A DNA stretch of 64,000 bases from Paracoccus everestensis. GTDB lineage: Bacteria; Pseudomonadota; Alphaproteobacteria; Rhodobacterales; Rhodobacteraceae. Positions 60,893 to 64,000 of this stretch are shown here, in pieces. Location: NCBI RefSeq assembly GCF_021491915.1, contig NZ_CP090836.1:1598501-1662500 (forward strand). Direction: 5' to 3'. The notes beneath the pieces were generated by a model that made no database searches, had not been told where the DNA came from, and was given only the letters and a program-made list of their open reading frames with translations. Numbering within the stretch: the first letter of the stretch is position 1; the number at the start of each line of letters is the position of its first letter. The position numbers were made by a program, and so were the translations under genes.

Positions 60893-61761
60893 TCTGGGTC
60901 GCGGCCACGCTGATCGCGGCCACGGCGCAGACGGCACGAAACGCCGCCCAGGCGGGTCTGACGCGGCAGGTCGGAACGATCGGCGCAACCGCCGTGCGCT
61001 TTGTGTTCGGCTTTCCCTTTGCGGCATTCGCGCTGGCGATCGCGGCGGCATGGGTGCCCATTCCCCTGCCTGGTGCGCTGGTGCTGGGATGGGCGGCGCT
61101 TGGCGCCCTCGCGCAGATCGGGGCGACGGCCCTGATGCTGGTCACGATGCGGGGCCAAAGTTTCGGCGTCGCCACCGCGCTGATGAAGACCGAGCCGGTG
61201 ACGCTGGCGCTGATCGGCGCGGTGGTTCTGGCCGAACCGCTGGGCCCGGCCCGGATGGGTGCCATCGCTGTCGCAACCCTTGGCGTCGTTCTGGCATCGG
61301 GTGCGGCATGGGGCCGTGCGCCCTGGGGCGCAGTTGCAACGGGCGTCATGTCGGGCGCGTTGTTCGGGCTGTCCGCCATAGGCTTTCGCGGCGCCTTGCT
61401 GGGCCTGCCCGACGGGGGCTATGTGATCCGCGCGATAACGGTCTTGGCAATCACCCTGGGGATCCAGGCGGCACTGATGATAACTTGGCTGGTCCTGCGC
61501 GACCGCCGCGCGCTGAAGGGGGTTTTGGCCGAATGGCGCGTGTCGTTGGGGGCTGGGTTCCTGGGGGCCTTTGCCTCGCTGTTTTGGTTCATTGGTTTTG
61601 CGCTGACGCCCGCCGCCGATGTCCGCACCTTGGCCCTTGTCGAGGTGGTGATGGCGCAGACCTTGTCAGGGCGGCTGTTTCGCCAAACCGTTCGCCCGCT
61701 GCAACTGGCCGGCATGGCGCTGATCCTGGCGGGGGTCGGCTGGCTGCTGGCGGTGGCGTAA
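60889..61761 (+). CDS. DMT family (EamA) transporter
   Basis: Membrane protein of the drug/metabolite transporter superfamily, 290 residues with about ten hydrophobic helices in two EamA repeats. The end of each repeat reads [25 protein letters not shown] and [18 protein letters not shown], the standard EamA pattern. The substrate is unknown. The ATG lies at the hemE stop (ATGA). Coupling to hemE could hint at a tetrapyrrole or amino-acid substrate, but this is not shown. Confidence 0.88.
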   Translation: MIWVAATLIAATAQTARNAAQAGLTRQVGTIGATAVRFVFGFPFAAFALAIAAAWVPIPLPGALVLGWAALGALAQIGATALMLVTMRGQSFGVATALMKTEPVTLALIGAVVLAEPLGPARMGAIAVATLGVVLASGAAWGRAPWGAVATGVMSGALFGLSAIGFRGALLGLPDGGYVIRAITVLAITLGIQAALMITWLVLRDRRALKGVLAEWRVSLGAGFLGAFASLFWFIGFALTPAADVRTLALVEVVMAQTLSGRLFRQTVRPLQLAGMALILAGVGWLLAVA

Positions 61762-61764
61762 GCA

Positions 61765-62168
61765 TATGCTCGCTTCCTCAGCGCAAGCGAGACCGCCACC
61801 AGCATCAAAGACAGAAACCGGCGCATCACGACCATGCCGCGCGAATCCCGCAGCATTTGGCGGCTGCACCTGCAACCGTAATGATCCCGGCATGGATCAC
61901 GATCGCAATTGCCACATGAACCAGCGACAACCCGACCGCCGGCGGCACAAGGAGGTGATCGGGTGACAGAAACCCAGGCAGCACCGCGATTTAAAAAGCA
62001 AAAGCCTTGGGGTTGGCAGCGTAACCCGCGCGCCGCCCGTCGCCAAGCGCAAGGATCGCCGGAGAGGCCATGTTGGTCCGGGCGTGATCTCTGTCAGGAT
62101 CGCCGCAAGGACAAAGCCCCATGCTGCCTCGGATCGACCCCGCCCAACAGGCTTTGCGTCAGGTCCAT
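61765..62168 (-). pseudogene. Decayed LysE family amino-acid exporter
   Basis: In this stretch the minus strand holds, in gene order but broken frames, the parts of a LysE/RhtB exporter. An ATG at 62168 overlaps the hemF stop. A frame change leads to WGFVLAAILTEITPGP (to about 62073). Another shift gives NMA...AILALGDGRRAGYAA. Then NPKAFAF follows at once (61994-62014), where a whole gene has 80 or so codons between the two. An in-frame TAA (61991-61993) is followed by IAVLPGFLSPDHLL and VHVAIAIVIHAGIITVAG. A last shift gives the final helix MRRFLSLMLVAVSLAL. PGPNM and NPKA are hallmarks of the family. Some 70 percent of the gene remains. Confidence 0.75.
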
Positions 62169-63013
62169 TTCGCCAAGGGTGGCAGGCTCATCAGCACCGC
62201 ATCGGCGTTATGGCCGGTTTCCAGCCCGAATTTCGTGCCCCGGTCGTAAACAAGGTTGTATTCCGCATAAAGCCCCCGATGGACAAGTTGGGTGTCGCGG
62301 TCGTCATCGGTGAAAGGGTGGCCCATCCGCAATTCGGCCAAAGGCAGGAAGGCGGGCAGGAACGCCTCGCCCACGGCGCGGGTAAAGGCGAAATCGGCCT
62401 GCCAAGCGCCAGTATTCAGATCGTCGAAGAAGATGCCGCCGACGCCCCGCGCCCGGCTGCGATGGGGGATGAAAAAGTATTCATCCGCCCAGGCCTTGAA
62501 ACGGTCGTAATAATCGGCGCTGTGGGCGTCGCAGGCGGTGCGAAGGGTGGTGTGGAAATGCGCCGTGTCTTCGGCATATTCGATGCAGGGGTTCAGGTCC
62601 GCCCCGCCGCCGAACCACCAGGCACCCGGCGTCCAGAACATCCGCGTGTTCATGTGGACCGCAGGGGCGTGGGGATTTTGCATATGTGCGACCAGGCTAA
62701 TGCCCGATGCCCAGAAGCGCGGATCGCTGTCGATCCCCGGCACGCCGCGCGATGCCATGGCGGCCTGGGCGCGGGGGGCAAGGGTGCCGTGAACCTCGGA
62801 CCAGTTGACGCCGACCTTTTCGAAGACGCGGCCGCCGCGCATGACCGACATCAGACCGCCGCCGCCATCGTCGGCGCGGATGGTCGGGGTCACGTCGAAC
62901 CGTCCTGCGGCAGCGGTTCCCGGCCCGAGATCCTCCAACCCTTCGAAGGCGGCAACGATGCGGTCGCGCAGGGTGCGGAACCAAGCGGCGGCGGTGCGGC
63001 GTTCCTGATCCAT
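62159..63013 (-). CDS. hemF: Oxygen-dependent coproporphyrinogen III oxidase
   Basis: Uses O2 to turn coproporphyrinogen III into protoporphyrinogen IX, the aerobic route. The 284 residues carry GISLVAHMQNPHAPAVHMNTRMF and WWFGGGADLNP, the HRSRARGVGGIFFDDL motif and the C-terminal RGLYAEYNLVYDRGTKFGL. The catalytic His and Asp lie in these segments. AGAAGG precedes the ATG. It is divergent from the small lipoprotein gene. The LysE remnant lies directly downstream. Confidence 0.97.
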   Translation of the reverse strand: MDQERRTAAAWFRTLRDRIVAAFEGLEDLGPGTAAAGRFDVTPTIRADDGGGGLMSVMRGGRVFEKVGVNWSEVHGTLAPRAQAAMASRGVPGIDSDPRFWASGISLVAHMQNPHAPAVHMNTRMFWTPGAWWFGGGADLNPCIEYAEDTAHFHTTLRTACDAHSADYYDRFKAWADEYFFIPHRSRARGVGGIFFDDLNTGAWQADFAFTRAVGEAFLPAFLPLAELRMGHPFTDDDRDTQLVHRGLYAEYNLVYDRGTKFGLETGHNADAVLMSLPPLAKWT

Positions 63014-63089
63014 CTGCCTTCTCCAATCTTGATTTGCCAGCCTGTGCGCGCGGCGTTAGCATCCCTTACCCGCTGTAAAGAGACCCGTC

Positions 63090-63509
63090 ATGACCCGCAA
63101 CACCGCCCTTGCCGCGACCTTGGCCTTGCCATTGCTGGTGGCGGCCTGCGGCACCCCCCAGGAACGCTGCATCAGCAACAACACCAGTGAATACCGAACC
63201 GTCAGCCGCCTGCTGGCCGAGGTCGAGGGGAACCTGGCACGCGGCTATGCCTGGGAGGAACGGCAGGTCGTGCGCGACCGGCTGACCCAGTGCCGGACGA
63301 TCTGGCGCGACAAGGACGGCAATGCGGTCACAGGATACGAACCCTGCTGGCGCGATTATGTGGATACGGAGCGTTTCCGCGTGCCCATCGACCCGGCCGC
63401 GGAACAGCGCAAGCGCGACAACCTGGCGGCGCGTCAAACGCAACTGGGCGACCGGGCGGCAGCCGTGGTGCAGGCCTGCCGCGCGGCTTTTCCGGAAGAT
63501 CAGGGCTGA
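63090..63509 (+). CDS. Small putative lipoprotein
   Basis: I do not recognise a family. It has 139 residues with a lipoprotein signal ending LLVAAC (lipobox Cys20), followed by a short spacer. The mature part contains four more Cys (RCISNN, LTQCRTIW, EPCWRDY, QACRAAF), which could form two disulfides, and a helical, charged C-terminus. AAAGAGAC precedes the ATG. It probably sits in the inner or outer membrane. It meets the SDR gene tail to tail with no gap. Confidence 0.75.
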   Translation: MTRNTALAATLALPLLVAACGTPQERCISNNTSEYRTVSRLLAEVEGNLARGYAWEERQVVRDRLTQCRTIWRDKDGNAVTGYEPCWRDYVDTERFRVPIDPAAEQRKRDNLAARQTQLGDRAAAVVQACRAAFPEDQG

Positions 63510-64000
63510 TCAGACCGTCTGCACCGCCACCCGATCGGCCAGGCTGCGCCCGCCGTCAACAGTCACGATCTGTCCGGTCACGAACCGCGACGCATCGCTT
63601 GCCAGATACAGCACGGTGTCAGCCAGTTCATCGGCAGGGGCGATGCGTCCCATGGGCGTCGCCGCGACGATCCGGTTGCGCAGGTCGGGCTTTTCGCGCA
63701 GCGATTCCTGCAATTCGTGGGACATCACGCTTCCGAAACGGACGCCGTTCACCCGTATTTTGTGGGGTGCAAGCGCCAGGGCCATCCCGCGCGTCGCCTG
63801 TTCCTGTGCCGCATAGGCGATGGAATATCCCAGCATGGTCGGCACCGGATGCAGCGCGGCCAGGGTCGAGATGTTTACGATCGCCCCTGCCGCGCCGGCG
63901 GCGGGATCGGCCTCGGTCTCGGCCTGCTTGATCATGCGCTTGGCCACGATCTGGGTCATCCGCAGCCCGGCCATGACGTTCTGGCGCAACAGTTGTTCCA
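63510..64000 (-). CDS. SDR family oxidoreductase, C-terminal part, with altered catalytic site
   Basis: The last 163 codons of a short-chain dehydrogenase; the N-terminus with the nucleotide-binding GxxxGxG is beyond the right edge. Present are IVNISTLAALHP, APHKIRVNGVRFGSV (the IRVN motif), PMGRIAPADELADTVLYLASDASRFVTGQIVTVDGG. In the active-site helix the expected YxxxK reads YSIAY, so the Lys is Tyr, and the Ser 13 residues before Tyr is Thr. The gene may lack standard activity or use another mechanism. Substrate unknown. Confidence 0.85.
   Translation of the reverse strand, partial: EQLLRQNVMAGLRMTQIVAKRMIKQAETEADPAAGAAGAIVNISTLAALHPVPTMLGYSIAYAAQEQATRGMALALAPHKIRVNGVRFGSVMSHELQESLREKPDLRNRIVAATPMGRIAPADELADTVLYLASDASRFVTGQIVTVDGGRSLADRVAVQTV

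Noticed and set aside
61949..62313. Perfect Shine-Dalgarno AAGGAGGTGAT followed by GTG at 61963 and an open frame of over 100 codons
   Set aside because: The sequence is the complement of the SPDHLL part of the LysE remnant, which explains it. The frame runs antisense into hemF, is full of Arg, Pro and Cys and matches nothing.

Overview
The window is high-GC DNA from an alphaproteobacterium of the Rhodobacterales, most likely Paracoccus or a close relative. This rests on protein character (NDUFA12-type complex I subunit, VPLPA-CTERM surface protein, fdsGBACD formate dehydrogenase), on gene order such as trpF-lapA-ihfB-rpsA and trpC-moaC-moeA-lexA, and on a GAAC-N7-GAAC SOS box in front of lexA, the reverse complement of the Rhodobacter GTTC-N7-GTTC type. 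Almost all of the window is ordinary, densely packed chromosome. I saw no tRNA, rRNA, CRISPR array, prophage or insertion sequence.

Layout. 0-6 kb: start of a secreted protein, proB-obgE, selO, an EEP-family phosphohydrolase, eno. 6-10 kb: a TRAP transporter (binding protein convergent with dctQM). 10-16 kb: a five-gene oligopeptide ABC transporter. 16-18 kb: selD, hisF-hisE. 18-24 kb: accB-accC-aat facing a clpP-clpX-NDUFA12-mlaD-DUF2155 strand. 24-31 kb: pth, DUF2237, a DUF4893-like protein, then rpsA-ihfB-lapA-trpF-GNAT-trpB. 31-35 kb: modABC molybdate uptake, a metallophosphoesterase and a lipid-kinase-like protein. 35.6-41.5 kb: the NAD+-linked molybdenum formate dehydrogenase operon fdsGBACD, with a LysR gene and an RND efflux pump just upstream on the same strand (41.6-46.8 kb). 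47-49 kb: DUF1330, a WecG-type glycosyltransferase and a polyprenyl-phosphate sugar transferase. 49.2-53.8 kb: a four-gene unit telA / DUF2927 lipoprotein / SPFH-GYF / double zinc-ribbon membrane protein. 53.9-64 kb: VPLPA-CTERM protein, PfkB kinase, trpC-moaC-moeA, lexA, hemC / hemE-DMT transporter, a decayed LysE exporter, hemF, a small lipoprotein and the end of an atypical SDR.

How parts fit. Molybdenum recurs: ModABC imports molybdate, MoaC and MoeA act in cofactor synthesis, FdhD sulfurates the cofactor, and FdsGBA uses it to oxidise formate to CO2 with NAD+. The active-site residue of FdsA is Cys, so selD here does not serve this enzyme. The WecG and sugar transferase genes point to surface polysaccharide, which fits a VPLPA-CTERM exosortase substrate a few kb away.

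Most interesting items: (1) the TelA/DUF2927/SPFH-GYF/zinc-ribbon unit, a candidate undescribed envelope-stress system that recalls Bacillus YdjGHI; (2) a LysE-family pseudogene at 61.8-62.2 kb in a stretch that otherwise looks intergenic; (3) a perfect LysR-type palindrome 64 bp upstream of the predicted fds start, with related half-sites upstream of the efflux operon; (4) an SDR in which the catalytic Lys position is Tyr; (5) a Gly-rich cytoplasmic or periplasmic tail on DctM.
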